A stretch of DNA of 64,000 bases. Origin: Hypomesus transpacificus (Eukaryota > Chordata > Actinopteri > Osmeriformes > Osmeridae). The stretch is from contig NC_061080.1 of NCBI RefSeq assembly GCF_021917145.1, forward strand, positions 3,949,497 through 4,013,496, given 5' to 3'. Under the pieces are notes generated by a model that ran no database searches, had not been told where the DNA came from, and worked only from the letters and a program-made list of their open reading frames with translations. The translations under genes and the position numbers were made by a program. Positions 13,349-25,215 of the stretch are shown here, in pieces; positions within the stretch are counted from its first letter, which is position 1, and each line of letters starts with the position of its first letter.

Positions 13349-13455
13349 GCTGTCTCTCTCTCTCTCGCTCCAGCTGTCTCTCTCTCTCTCTCGCTCCAGC
13401 TGTCTCTCTCTCTCTCTCGCTCCAGCTGTCTCTCTCTCTCTCTCTCTCGCTCCAG

Positions 13456-13489
<34 letters not shown>

Positions 13490-16400
13490 CCAGCTGTCTC
13501 TCTCTCTCGCTCCAGCTGTCTCTCTCTCTCTCTCGCTCCAGCTGTCTCTCTCTCTCTCTCGCTCCAGCTGTCTCTCTCTCTCTCCCCCCCTCTCTCACTC
13601 CCAGTCCGAGCAGCCCAGCTGTGCGATGTGCAGTTCCTCACGTTCCCTTTGGTGGGCAGGGCCAGAGCTATGTGGTTTTAAAGGGGGGGGGGGGGCCAGC
13701 CCAGCCTGCCTACTCTGCCTCCACTCTTTCTTCCCTTTCTCTCACTGTTTCTCTCCCTCTTTCTCACACACACTTTCTTTGTTGGGGCTCCCAAGAGGTG
13801 TGGTCATAAGACCACGGGCAGAATCCCTTCTCCAGCTGTCTCAAGCTTGTCTGTCTGTGGTGTGCTACCTAGCGCCTCCCAGTGGCGGTAGTCCATCATT
13901 ACACCCCCCCCCCCCCCCCCCCCCCCCCCCTCCTCCATTAAAAAGCCTGCGGGTTAAAGGAGTAATTCATCCCAATATCTAAATGCATATTTTTTCTCTT
14001 GGCTGCAGTGCTACGTATCGTCTAGATTGTTTTGGTGGGAGTTACTGAGTTTGAAATGTCGACCGTCTCAAACTATAATGGAACTAAATGGTCGCTCGGC
14101 TTGTGGTGCTCAAAGCACCAAAGAAGAACATTTGGAAAAACGGCAGTGTCTCTTTCCAGAAATCATGACCTGGTTTTTCAAGATAATCCACATGCCCTGT
14201 TGTGAACAGTCTCATCGAGGAGCTATTTTTCTCAATTAACTACACCCGCTAAACGTATCACCGGGCAGAGGGAAGCATGTCTCCTCCCTGAGCACTCACC
14301 TGAGCACCTTTTTTTTCTGCGCGGTGATACGGTTGCTGGGTGTAGACCGTTGGGAAGATAAATGGTGAAGCGGATAAGAGGGCATTTACTTTACTACTTG
14401 TTCCTCTGCACTGTTGTTTGATCTGCGTCTGGCTGTACCTTTTGACTGTGTGGATACCAGGCTGGTGATCTGGGCCGGGTCCAAATACAGTTGCTTTCAA
14501 TCCTCTTTACTTCTCACCTTGCCGTTTGTAAACAGGAGTCACAGACGTTTTGAATTGAAATCCTAATTGGAATAGTGGAGATGTTCTCTTTCTTATCCTG
14601 CTTTATACTTATGAAATGGTGCCGGTGGTAACAAAGCTGGACCGTTAAGGGTACTTTGGTTAGTCTTGGAACACGGCCTGGGGGAAGTTTTGGAACACGG
14701 CCCGGGTTAACAGCACGGGGTAACTGGGGGGAAGTGTTGTAAATACAGCCTGGGGGAAGTGTTGGAACACAGCCCGGGGTAACTGTGGGAAGTGTTGGAA
14801 CACGGCCCTGGGTAACAGCCCGGGGTAACTGGGGGGAAGTGTTGGAACACAGCCTGGGGTAACTGTGCCTGTCTTTGTCTGCTGCAGCTGGCAGACAAGC
14901 CGATGACATCGTCAACTGGCTGAAGAAGCGCACGGGACCTGCCGCCACCACCCTCACCGAGGTTACCCAGGCCGAGTCCATGATCGCCGACAACGAGGTC
15001 GCCGTCATCGGCTTCTTCAAGGTGAGACGGTAGCCCCCCCCGGTTAAAACGCCTCTTGTCAGAGTTCGAAAGGGGGGGGGGGGGGGGGGATTTGATTTGC
15101 TTTCCTTGCCCTTTCTCGTTCCTCCTACTACATGCAAGACGGGGTTCCTCTGAGCCAGGCGTTTCCCTCTCTCCCCACAGGACGTCGAGTCAGAGGGCGC
15201 AAAGGCCTTCCTGAAGTCCGGCGAGGCTGTCGACGACGTGCCGTTCGGCATCACCTCAGACGACGCCGTGTACGCCAAGTACGAGGTGTCCAAGGACGGC
15301 GTCGTCCTCTTCAAGAAGGTAGGATTTATTTTCAGTTTTGGTGTGTCAAAAGTTACTGGCGCGACCAAAATGGATCATTGCTCGGCACCCGTGCACTGTA
15401 TATGTTTTGTACTTCAACCCACATTTTGGGTTTCTTAACATTGGCCAACATTCATGGCCGTGCCCCCAAAGCTGTCTAGGGACTCACAGTTGACCAAGTC
15501 AAAATGATTTATAAATACGCTTAACAGGCCGACCATCCCCTTTTAAGTATACAGTATATCACTAGTGCAATGCATCCCGCACTAGTTCTGTGTCCAAATG
15601 GGTTACTTGAATAGTCTGCAGACAGCTCCATGCTTTACGAGCTACAAGCCCGTCTTCCATATCTGTGGGCCTATCTGGTCTCCTGTGCTAATTCTGTCCC
15701 TTGGACAGCGCGGCAAGCTTCTCCCAGTCCTCCTGCTTCTGGGCTCTTTGCCGTTTGCACTGGGTCACGCTGAGGATGATGTCATCGAGCTTCGGAAGCG
15801 TCTGGAAGGTGCAAACGAATGTCGTCCAGCCAACCTTTCTAGGCTTGTGACGGAATGACTTGCCAGCATGACTTCTGAGGGGCCGAGTTGAAACGCGAGA
15901 GATTGTCGCTGTTCTTTTTGAGTTTGAGTTTCGAAGTTAGCGGGTCACATCCAGCAAACGTAGTTATTGGGATCATGTAAGGCCATGACGTTCATTCCGA
16001 CCTACTCAAATGATCGAGTGGTCTTCCAGGGTGTGTAGAAATCGATATTGTATTCCATCCTCATTACATAACCATATTTGTTTCACTCGATCGACATAAT
16101 CGGAGGCTTGTTGGCTGCTGAGTGAGACTTGGCTCAAAGGTCAGCCAAGACTGACGAGGGTGAACTGAGTCCACATGGGCAGTCCATTAGAGTTATGTAA
16201 TGTGCTGCTCTTGCATCCCCCTTCTCTAGATTTTAAATGTATGTAGTAATCCTTCTGCTCATCATCAAGGAGTCTCTGGGGACAGAAATGATGTGCAATG
16301 GTTCATTTAGGAACTTTCTTTGGGAAATGGTTTCTTAGTCACTTGGCATTCTATATCACTTTTCAATGAGTGATGGCAAACACTGTCTAAGATAAACAAA

Positions 16401-19355
16401 TTCAGGCTAGGCTGGCCATTTATTCCATCTCCCTTCAAATGTCATGAGGTTTTTTCTTTAAATCCTATATCTGGTCACTGCTGATTGGGGCCTTTTGCAG
16501 TCCAAGGGCGGGCCTTTGCATTCTGTCATTCTATAGGATCCTTGGCTGATTTTTTTTTGGAGTGGTTTATTGAAAAATTTACATTTAGTCATTTAGCAGA
16601 CGCTCTTATCCGGGGCGAGTTACAGGGACATTCCGCCTAGGCAAGTAGGGTGAAGTGCCTTGCCCTTACACAAAGTAATTTTGCACGGCCGGGAATCGAA
16701 CTGGCAACCTTCAGATTACTAGTCTGATTCCCTAACCGCTCAGCCCCCTGACTCCCTAGACATGGATGAGGTAGCTTCATCTTGTCACGTCAACAAGCCC
16801 CTCTTTTCCTGACTCACTCCCCTGACACAAGTCCTCTGGGTAAGAACAGCTACAGGACTTTTGTTTTTGTCTTTTTAGTTCCTGTTAGGAACAGGGCTCG
16901 TGTTTCCCAGTCAGTGTCCGTAAGCCCTGTGGTGGAACACCCGTTTCCAACACTCCATTGTGTGCCAGCGAGGGTCTGCCTGGCACTAGGCGTGTGCTGC
17001 TATTCTTAACACTGAATAAAACCCCCAGTTAGTCTTTTCAACCTCCTGGGATTTCCAGTAAGTCTAATGTTAAAGGTTTAACGTCTTTTCCTGAGTTCCC
17101 AGGCAGAACCGGTTAGATATAGACCCCAGCTGGGCAAGGGAAGGGCGGGGGAGGTTATCGAGCGCCAGCTAAAGTCTGTTTTCTGTAACGTTGACAGTTT
17201 GACGAGGGCCGTAACACCTTCGATGGGGAGCTCACCAAGGAGAACCTGCTGGCCTTCATCAAATCCAACCAGCTGCCTCTGGTCATCGAATTCACCGAGC
17301 AGGTAACTGTTCCATCCATCACGCCCCACATAAACGCCAACCATTATCTGCAGAAGCGACCTACAGTTTCCCGATCCTCACTTTTACTGTTACACTTGAA
17401 TCAATAGTTCTCAGTTATATAGACGCGTTGTATATTTTGAGTTTCTTCACACCTTCGTTTCTCTCGCTAGTCGCGAGGGATGCCTCTTCACGTGTAAGCG
17501 TTCACGTTCCGTTCACACTCCGTTCACGTTCCTTTTCCTCCAGACTGCCCCCAAGATCTTCGGAGGGGAAATCAAGTCCCACATTCTCCTGTTCGTGCCC
17601 AAGGCGGCCGCCGACTTCCAGGAAAAGATGGACCAGTTCAAGAAGGCCGCCGAGGGCTTCAAGGGCAAGGTCCGTGTTTCGGAAATGGGTTACTGCTGCT
17701 TTGCATGCATGCGGCATTGTGGAAGTCCTTTTAAACGTTTGCTCCAAACCGTCCTCCAGGGTCGCAATGTACGTTTCCCATCGTCCTTTTCCCCCTCCGC
17801 CCCGCAGATCCTCTTCATCTTCATCGACAGCAAGATCGATGACAACCAGCGCATCCTGGAGTTCTTCGGCCTGAAGAAGGAGGAGTGCCCGGCCATCCGC
17901 CTCATCACCCTGGAGGACGAGATGACCAAGTACAAGCCGGAGAACGAGGACATCACCGCCGAGAACATCATCGCCTTCTGCACTCTCTTCACAGACGGCA
18001 AACTCAAGGTGCGCTCGCGTCGGGGGGGGGGGAGCCCCCGGGGCATGTGCGAGGTGTAGGACAAACATGTTTTGTGATCGACGGAACTTGAATGGGTGCG
18101 TTTAGAGCAGTGGTTCTCAATCCTGGTCCTCGGGGACCCCCCCCTGTCCTGCATGTTTTGGATGTTTCCCTGCTCCAACACACCTGATTCCAATAAATGG
18201 GCCTGATGACGACCCATTCATTTGAATCGGGTGTGTTTTGAGGAAGGAAACGTCTAAAACATGCAGGGCAGGGGGGGTCCCCGAGGACCAGGATTGAGAA
18301 CCACTGCGCTGTGTGAGAAAAGGCGGCATGCTGTGGGGTTGCGCCCTGAAGGCGTTTGTCACTGTCACATGGGTCTCTAACCTAGATCATGTTGGCCCCT
18401 CTCCTAAAAGGAGTTCAGTAGTATAGGTCAGGCTGCAGGCTGACCTAAAGAACAGTCTGTGCCCTACTGCTCCTATGGACTGGCTCCATTACCCACATGT
18501 ACTGCTAGCCAAGGTGCCTTGAGCCCTCAACCCCTCACTAGCAGCAAACCCACAGTCAGTAGCAATTGAACTGTTTTCCCAGATGCGCAACATGAAAGGA
18601 GTTAATCACAAATTTTAGAATTGTACATTTTGTTGTGGGTATTTTTCAATGGGTTTGGCATCATATGCCCAAGCTCGTGTCGAGACACAAATGTCAGTTT
18701 TCCTCGCTGAAGATGACGGGACGTTTCCGTTCATCGTGCATGCCCTCTCATGTCCCCTGCAGCCGCACCTCATGAGCCAGGATGTACCCGAGGACTGGGA
18801 CAAGAACCCTGTCAAGGTCCTGGTGGGCAAGCTCTTCGAGGAAGTCGTCTACAACCCCACCAAGAACGTCTTCGTCGAGTTTTGTAAGCCTTTATTATTT
18901 TATTTTTCACTCGATCCCCACCTCTCCCCGTACCCTGGGTGGCTGTAGCCGCCTGGCCGTATGCCCAGGGCTGAGCCCACGCCATAGGGGCATGACTGCA
19001 CGACAACCATGCCTGCTATGTGCTCAATCTCCCGGGGGGGGGGAGGTGTGCCAGTGACCCGGACATATTTTAAGGGGCTCTCCTTTCCATAATCCCCCGC
19101 CCCCTAGCAGGGGGAGGGGTGATGTGCATGGGCAGACAGTCTGAAACCTGAGTTGCACCCTCATCCTCCCCCCTGCCTGCCGGCCTCTTCCAGCGCTAAC
19201 CCTCTGGTGCACAAGATGGTCCAGATCACATCCTCCTGCTAATCAATGAAGGCAACCCCAGACACCGAGAACGAAAACACGAGGACTCGTTTAGCGTCCG
19301 TGTGGATTTGAATAGCCCTCGCTCCCTAAATTAAGGCTGTTCTGTTAAGGGACCT

Positions 19356-19396
<41 letters not shown>

Positions 19397-20656
19397 GGAG
19401 AAATGTTTCATCGCTGGAGCTTTTGTTGTTGCTCACGTTCAGTCACTCCATAGGGGACGCTACAACTCCATGGGATTGGTGGGGGTGGGGCATAGGCCGT
19501 GCCATGCTCAGTGCTCGTCAGTCCTCTGACTGGGTTGGTACCAAGGCCCAGGACACTAGGACTGGCTCACCTGTCACAAACCCAGCTGCCAGTCCCGCAC
19601 TGCTGAAAGCCACAGGCTTAGTTTAATGGCTTACAGTCAAGCTCTTGGTCTTACTGAAACTGCTGAAAGCACAATGGACCATCTACACGTGCATCTTTTT
19701 TAGTCCGTTTTCCATGCATGCGGACGTGCATTTGAGGAGGTATTTTTAACCGTGCTGTAACTGCACGACTGGTCGCGTTCATTTCAGCCATGATAAAAGG
19801 TCACGGCAGTGTTGGTTCTCACACTCAAAATAAGACACAAATATATAATATGAAAATGTATATGAAAATGTATAAAGGAAATGGTTCGACTAAAATAAAA
19901 CTTGATTTGAAAATGTGTTCCTAACTCACCCTGCCCGCTCTCCCTCCTCCCCGCTCAGACGCTCCGTGGTGCGGCCACTGCAAACAGCTCACCCCCATCT
20001 GGGAGAAGCTGGGGGAGCATTTCAAGGACAGCAAAGACATCATTGTGGCCAAGATGGACTCCACCGCCAACGAGGTGGACGCCGTCAAAGTGCACAGCTT
20101 CCCCACGCTCAAGTTCTTCCCCGCGGGCGACGACCGCAAGGTGAGTCCCTCAAAACCACCAGTTCAGCTTTTGCGCTCCTTTTTTTTCTTTTTTTCTGGC
20201 CGGTAAGACGGCGGCGACCGCTAAGGGATGAAGCGTTTCTGGCTGGGCATGCAGAAGCCTTGTGTTCCCCCTTAGTTATCTGCTTTGGAAGCTCAGTGAA
20301 GCTAGCCAGCCATACCCTTCATCCACCTAGCCATTTCATCCATCCTCCACTTCCCAAACTGGTTTACGCCCCCCCCCCCCCTTCATCCATCCACCCGGCT
20401 CGGTGATTTCACACTTTCCCTCAGGCGTCGCGGGGTGGGTATCATCATTCAGCTTATTATTTGTTGCCCCCCCCTTTGGACACACGCAGCCTTCACTGAT
20501 TTAGCCGTGCGCAGCCTTCCCTGATTTAGCCGTGCCGTGCTGACACCCTAGCTGCTGGCCCCGCTCCTCATCCAGCCTGCCTTTGTGACGGTGTTTACTG
20601 CCTCGCAGCCTCTCCTGGTGTCCCATCAATGACTTCCTCTCCAGGAGACCACCACC

Positions 20657-20691
<35 letters not shown>

Positions 20692-21784
20692 CCCCCCTGC
20701 TGACACCTTCATCCCCCCAGGTCCCCTCATGGCCCTCCAGCCTCTCCCCTTGGGGCTCCATGGAGCAGGCGGTCTGGGAGAGGTTGGCCGCCTTCATAGA
20801 AAAGGGGATTCCCTTTCGCTAAGAACCAGGGGTTTAACCCCCACGGGGTCCTCCGAGAGAGCAGCCAGGCTGGGAAGGGACTCTGGGACAGAGGAGGCAG
20901 CTGCACCAGAGACTCAGGCTCTGACAGCTCATTATGGGCTGGATGGACTTGAGACGTGCCGGCTGTGGCGTGTGTGTGTGTGTGTGTGAGGTAGACGTCT
21001 CTATGAGTATCATGGCAAAGCCCCCCCCCCCCCCCCCCCCCCCCATAACTCCAGCCCTGTAAACAGGCACGTTCGTAAACAATCGAGCTTTCGGGTCGTG
21101 TGTCGTCCGTCCACCCGCCCCCCCCCCCCCCCCAACCCCCCCCCCCCCCCGCCCAACTTACCCTGACTGCAGATCTCCAGTCTGATGTTGTTGATGTTAT
21201 TCCAGTACATCATCATTTACTGGGCCCATAGTCGTATTCAATGAAAGACTGTGAGTTTCTGCAATCCTTTTGTTAAGGAGCTTGCCTCGCGCTCCTCAGT
21301 ATTTGCATGACTGTGTGTTTGATGAGGAGTGTTGAACGCTGCGTCTCGTCCCCCAGGTGATCGACTACAACGGCGAGAGGACGCTGGAGGGCTTCACCAA
21401 GTTCCTGGAGAGCGGCGGCCTGGACGGCGGGGCGCCCGAGGGAGCGGAGGTGGACGAGGAGGTGGACGATGTGAGTAAACCCCCCTGGAGAGGGTCAGTT
21501 AAAGCCCAGCCCTTTACAGGTGCCCAGATGCTGCTCTCATCACTTCAAAAGGCTCATGTTACCGACTGAGGGTGTATCAGTAACAAGATGGACGACGTCC
21601 TAAGCGGATATGGAAAAACGCTCCCATATCAGCTCTTGGGAATATTTAACTAGAGAATCAATTTGCGGAGTGATCCCAGGTCTCTGTGTGTAGGTGAGGG
21701 GGCAGGCCTGAAATGCCATTGATAGTCTGTGGTTCTGTTAGTGTAACCTCCCTCCCCTGGCTCCTTCCTCCCTAGTCTCGCCTT

Positions 21785-21818
<34 letters not shown>

Positions 21819-22722
21819 TTGTTGTTTAAGAAAACAAGCCTTGCAAGCAGTATGTCAATATCTTTCCCCCCCCCCTCATTGAGAAGCCAGTGGGGCGTGG
21901 TCAATCCCAAGGCCCCGTCTGTCAGATCGGTGATCTACCTTCCTTAATGCTTCTAGCGTGGTGTTTTGGTTGGGGGAGGCAGAGGGGATGGGCCTCCTGA
22001 TTTTCACACCTCTGGCACCTCCAGTGGGTGTTAGGGCCAGGGCCTGCATCCAAGACCCAGCGCAAACCAGCCCCCCCCCCCCCCCCATCCTCCTTCTCAG
22101 AAATCTAATTAGGGGGTCCGGCTGCTGGATCTAATGCCCACCACAGCTGTTGCTGCTGCTGTTTACTGATGGAGCCCCTAGTAACCCCCCCCCCCCCCCT
22201 CCCTGCAGCGCTCCCCCTCCACACACACACTCTCCCACCATCCTCAGTCAACACATGCCTCGCCTCGTCCACATTCACCACACGCTCATTCCAGTCAACA
22301 GCCTCCCCCCCGATCCCAGCCTCCTCCTCAAAGGTGACCTCCAGGCCTCGCCAAGAGAAAGATGTCATCTTTACTCTTGGGTTGCGACTCGGCATTGTTT
22401 ACACGGAACGGCCCACACGCGTCACGCCCGCTGCTTGGGTTAGCTGAGGATGTACAGGGGATACACTGGTCTCTGTGGGGTTTGTGTCGAGTATTTCTAA
22501 TCCTGTCTGACACTGATGCTAGGGTGAAATATGCCCGGCGGCTGTGTGCATGACAATTAATCCCCGACAAGTTTGAAGTGGAGGATAATCTGTGTTTATG
22601 GCGTGTTGAAGCATCTCTCCTCTGATCCCCCCCCCCCCCCCTCTCAGGATTTGGAAGACGGGGAAGATCAGGACGGCGACAGCGAGGACTCGGACGGCGA
22701 GGAGAAGCACGACGAATTATAA
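10098..22722 (+). CDS. p4hb: Protein disulfide isomerase P4HB (PDIA1)
   Basis: Eleven coding exons in phase: 10098-10236, 11792-11998, 14888-15021, 15181-15318, 17198-17302, 17544-17669, 17808-18008, 18763-18883, 19959-20140, 21357-21470, 22648-22722. They total 513 aa, against 508 in human. A signal peptide ([16 protein letters not shown]) is followed by thioredoxin domain a with YAPWCGHC (about residue 50), non-catalytic b and b' domains ([41 protein letters not shown]), domain a' with a second YAPWCGHC, an acidic linker and the ER-retrieval tail KHDEL. The enzyme forms and reshuffles disulfides in the ER lumen and is the beta subunit of prolyl 4-hydroxylase and of the triglyceride transfer protein complex. 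All catalytic cysteines are present. The tail is HDEL rather than the KDEL of mammals; both are recognised by KDEL receptors. Confidence 0.98.
12009..12611. mobile_element. Long foldback DNA element with about 230-250 bp inverted arms
   Basis: GTGTCAGGCCAAATAGTGTC at the left end is repeated exactly in inverse at the right end. Inward, the arms stay complementary with few mismatches (GACGTCA near 12072 and 12561, TTTAAACCAGTTTATTCTA near 12214 against 12408) up to GTTTTCACTCGTTC at 12248 and its complement near 12381. That leaves a loop of roughly 110 bp. It has no coding capacity. It lies 10 bp after the p4hb exon 2 donor. The family is unassigned and no clear target duplication is visible. 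Confidence 0.85.
13246..13590. repeat. CT-rich minisatellite in p4hb intron 2
   Basis: Repeats of (TC)n joined by CGCTCCAGCTG, with the unit varying from about 18 to 36 bp by CT slippage. It opens all six frames, giving false Ser/Leu and Arg/Glu reading frames on both strands. Confidence 0.95.
13904..13930. repeat. Poly(C) tract, about 27 nt
   Basis: An uninterrupted C run in p4hb intron 2. Confidence 0.9.
14655..14872. repeat. G-rich minisatellite in p4hb intron 2
   Basis: Degenerate units built from 'ggggtaactggggggaagtg' and 'ttggaacacagcc' recur about five times just before exon 3. Confidence 0.8.
16578..16757 (-). mobile_element. tRNA-derived SINE, near full length
   Basis: Read on the minus strand it has a tRNA-like head with an A-box-like GGCTGAGCGGTTAGGGAAT and a B-box-like GTTCGATTCCCGG. 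A body follows with GCACTTCACCCTACTTGCC and the tail GATAAGAGCGTCTGCTAAAT. It lies in p4hb intron 4. Other copies in this window are at 28131, 36144, 53851, 58341 and 59725. Confidence 0.85.
18108..18306. mobile_element. Foldback hAT-type MITE, copy 2 (best preserved)
   Basis: CAGTGGTTCTCAATCCTGGT at the left is matched perfectly in inverse by the right end (ACCAGGATTGAGAACCACTG). The arms extend about 80 bp each around a centre carrying GGCCTGATGACGACCCATT. It lies in p4hb intron 7. The terminus matches Charlie-type hAT ends. Confidence 0.85.
19358..19395. repeat. Poly(G) tract, nearly 40 nt
   Basis: A G run in p4hb intron 8. Confidence 0.95.
21019..21150. repeat. Cluster of poly(C) tracts
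   Basis: C runs of about 24, 17 and 13 lie within 130 bp in p4hb intron 9. Another run of about 32 C lies at 21787-21818 in intron 10. Confidence 0.9.
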
Positions 22723-24375
22723 GAGCCGGCGCTGGTGAGAGGAGAGAAGATCCCCCACCCCTCCAACGGACCACCACCCCACAACCCCTCAGCAAACCGC
22801 CTCTGTCCTGTGAACACTAACACGTCTCCTTAAGCTACTACTCCCGTCAGTCAGCAGGCGCAGCAGGAACTCTGACAGCCCTGAGGCCGACTCTCCAATC
22901 TCCGCCCCTACCTTCTGCTCCAGATGGGACTCTTCTACACCTCCATGCGAACTATGGAACGGTGCATACCACCGCTCGAAAGAGGGGTGTCCTTTTTTTC
23001 TATTTTTTATTTTTTGACTTTTCGAAATCAAATTCACCTCATTCGATGACAAGAGTTTGCCTTGTGTAATATGAACCAAATGTTTTGTGAAAACTGCGTT
23101 GAAACACATACTTGACATATCCATTTAACAAATGATTTTATAAATATGAACCCCCCCCCCCTTCAGTATTGCAAATTCCTTCCCCTCCCTCTCCCCCTGA
23201 AAAGCCTCATTGTTCAGCGTGAGGATGGGGGTAGTAAGTTCTCTTGGGGTGGGGCCTGTATTGGTAGGCTTGGGCAGGGAAGCCAGTGATCCTGTGATGG
23301 GCAGTTGGACGGCTAGTGGAGTGTGTGTGTGTGGTGGCATATAAAGACTGACCTCTCGGGGGACTCGGGGCCATTCGATTACAGCTGTTTTATTTTTTTG
23401 TAAAGTTCAGATACATGAATGAAAGCTTGTTCCGCGTAGCACACAGGCCCCTGGAAGCAATACAAGCATCTGTAGCCAAGAGCAATCAGAGGGTCACTTG
23501 TTTTCTCTTTCCTTCGCTCTCTGCCTTCGTTCCCCTCTGCTCATACGGTTTCTCCTCAGTTCCATTTCCCTGTTTTGTTTTTGTTTTTCTCACAGCATGG
23601 CTACTGACTTATTATTTTTTTAGATAAAAAAAGAAAGGTAAACTTTGGAACATTTTTCTTTTTAATTTAATTGTATTTACAGTATAAAGGTTTTTATTTT
23701 TAATCTCACATTTGTTAATCTATATACCAGGAGGATGCCCAGTTGAAATCTAGACTCCAAGCAGGGGCAGTGTTGGCCCTCGGACGTAAATCTCTCAAAC
23801 CCTGGGCTCGTTCGGTCGTGGGGAAAGGTGGGAGTTTTCTGTCGGTTGCACTGTTTATGCCAATCAGAGATTCCACATGGTAACTGAGGGGTTGAGGTTG
23901 TAACTTGAAGGGAACGATGTTGAGGGTATCTGAGACGGGTGTCCGTTTATCCGTAAGGGGAAGGACCAGTGTAGCAGCCCCGCCCCCACTACCCCTACTG
24001 GGCCACGCCCCTATCCCTCTGACTCGACCTGACTCCTGTCCTGGTGTGCATGGGGGGGTGTGGTTTGTCAGAATGTGTGTGTGTGTGTGTGTGCGTGTGA
24101 GACTTTGAATGACTTACCTTGACGGTTTCCAGCTCATTTGTTTTTCTCACTTCCAGGGATATGGTTGTGTGTTTTGGCTTGTGAATTCGTTTTTTCGCCT
24201 GTGTTTGGGGACATGGTCAGGGATGGGAGGGTGAAGTTTGTCAGGGATGAGGACTGGGCCAGCAGCTGTAGGTTGGGGGAAACGTTCGAGAGACCAAGCA
24301 TTCCATCACATTCAATTTGACGTCGATACAATGAAAACTGGTGGCCAAATAAATAAATAAAAATCTGTAAAAATT
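22723..24375 (+). other. p4hb: p4hb 3' UTR
   Basis: About 1.6 kb without coding potential ends in overlapping AATAAA signals at 24348-24362. The 3' UTR contains C and GT runs and no recognised mobile element. Confidence 0.75.
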
Positions 24376-24923
24376 ACTTGTTTTTATTTTTACAATTTAC
24401 ATTCCGTCATTGTGGATCCAAACATATTGCAGTAACACCTATAAAACTTGGATTGAATGAATATTTATTGATGGTTAAATACACCCCATAAGTCATGGCC
24501 ATATGAATACCACCTCATTGCCAATCTGTTTCATCGCTCATGCTGTAAAGTGACCTGTTTACAGCAACATGGTTATTTTCCTCAGTGATGCTCTGTCATG
24601 ATACTTGACCTGGTCAGTTGACATACCCTGGCAGTAAACTGTTTTTACACCGCCTTAGTGTTTACTAGAAGTTTCTGTCCCCCCCCCACCCTTTTCAGAG
24701 CTGTATGACCACTTGTTTGCATGATGCATCTGGAAGTGGAAGAGACCACTTTCCAGAAAGGGGGTTGATGTTGACTAAATGGTATTTCGTGTGGTTAAAA
24801 CAGAAGCTGGTGTCAACTGCTGTATTGGCTGGAGATATGAGATGGATCCTGGAGCTTGTGACACGGTGGTAAGGCCTGCATGCATCTTCCAATTCTAGAC
24901 ACCATATCTGTGAGGTGACAAAG

Positions 24924-24954
24924 CCTAAAATAGCTGTGCAGCGGGTATATAAAG
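24924..24954 (+). promoter_or_regulatory. ppp1r27: ppp1r27 core promoter: TATA box and CArG-like site
   Basis: TATATAAAG at 24946-24954 lies about 270 bp upstream of the start codon. CCTAAAATAG at 24924-24933 differs by one base from the SRF CArG consensus, which would fit a muscle-expressed gene. This is inference from motif alone. Confidence 0.55.
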
Positions 24955-25215
24955 GGCCAAACGCAGGCCTTGGCTTCCAGAGGACTTGCTCCACTGTGAC
25001 TACAGTACCCTGCTCTGCAGAAGACACTAAAAAGCCCTTTGGACTTCTGGAAAAACTTAAAGATTTTTTATTTTACCTTTTTTATTTATTCTTTCCTTTT
25101 ATCACAGAAGGTAGCTGGGCCTTTATTCTGAACTTTGAAAACAAATCAAATTGAAGCTTTTGCTTGATTTGCACTCTTTTTTTTCTCTCTAAACTCAAGT
25201 CATCGTCTCTTGAAG

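Noticed and set aside
13149-13809. Long open frames on both strands (211 aa Ser/Leu-rich plus, 149 and 134 aa Arg/Glu-rich minus)
   Set aside because: They are translations of the CT-rich minisatellite in p4hb intron 2, without splice support or complexity.
14514-15368. 284-aa open frame on the minus strand
   Set aside because: Antisense shadow of p4hb exons 3 and 4 plus a G-rich minisatellite. It has a repetitive Pro/Thr composition and no homology that I recognise.
16690-16757. tRNA gene candidate (B-box-like GTTCGATTCCCGG)
   Set aside because: It cannot fold into a full cloverleaf and recurs with the same non-tRNA body elsewhere, so it is the head of a SINE.
17502-18217. Minus-strand frames of 188 and 175 aa
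   Set aside because: They lie antisense to p4hb exons 6-7. Codon bias of the real strand opens them.
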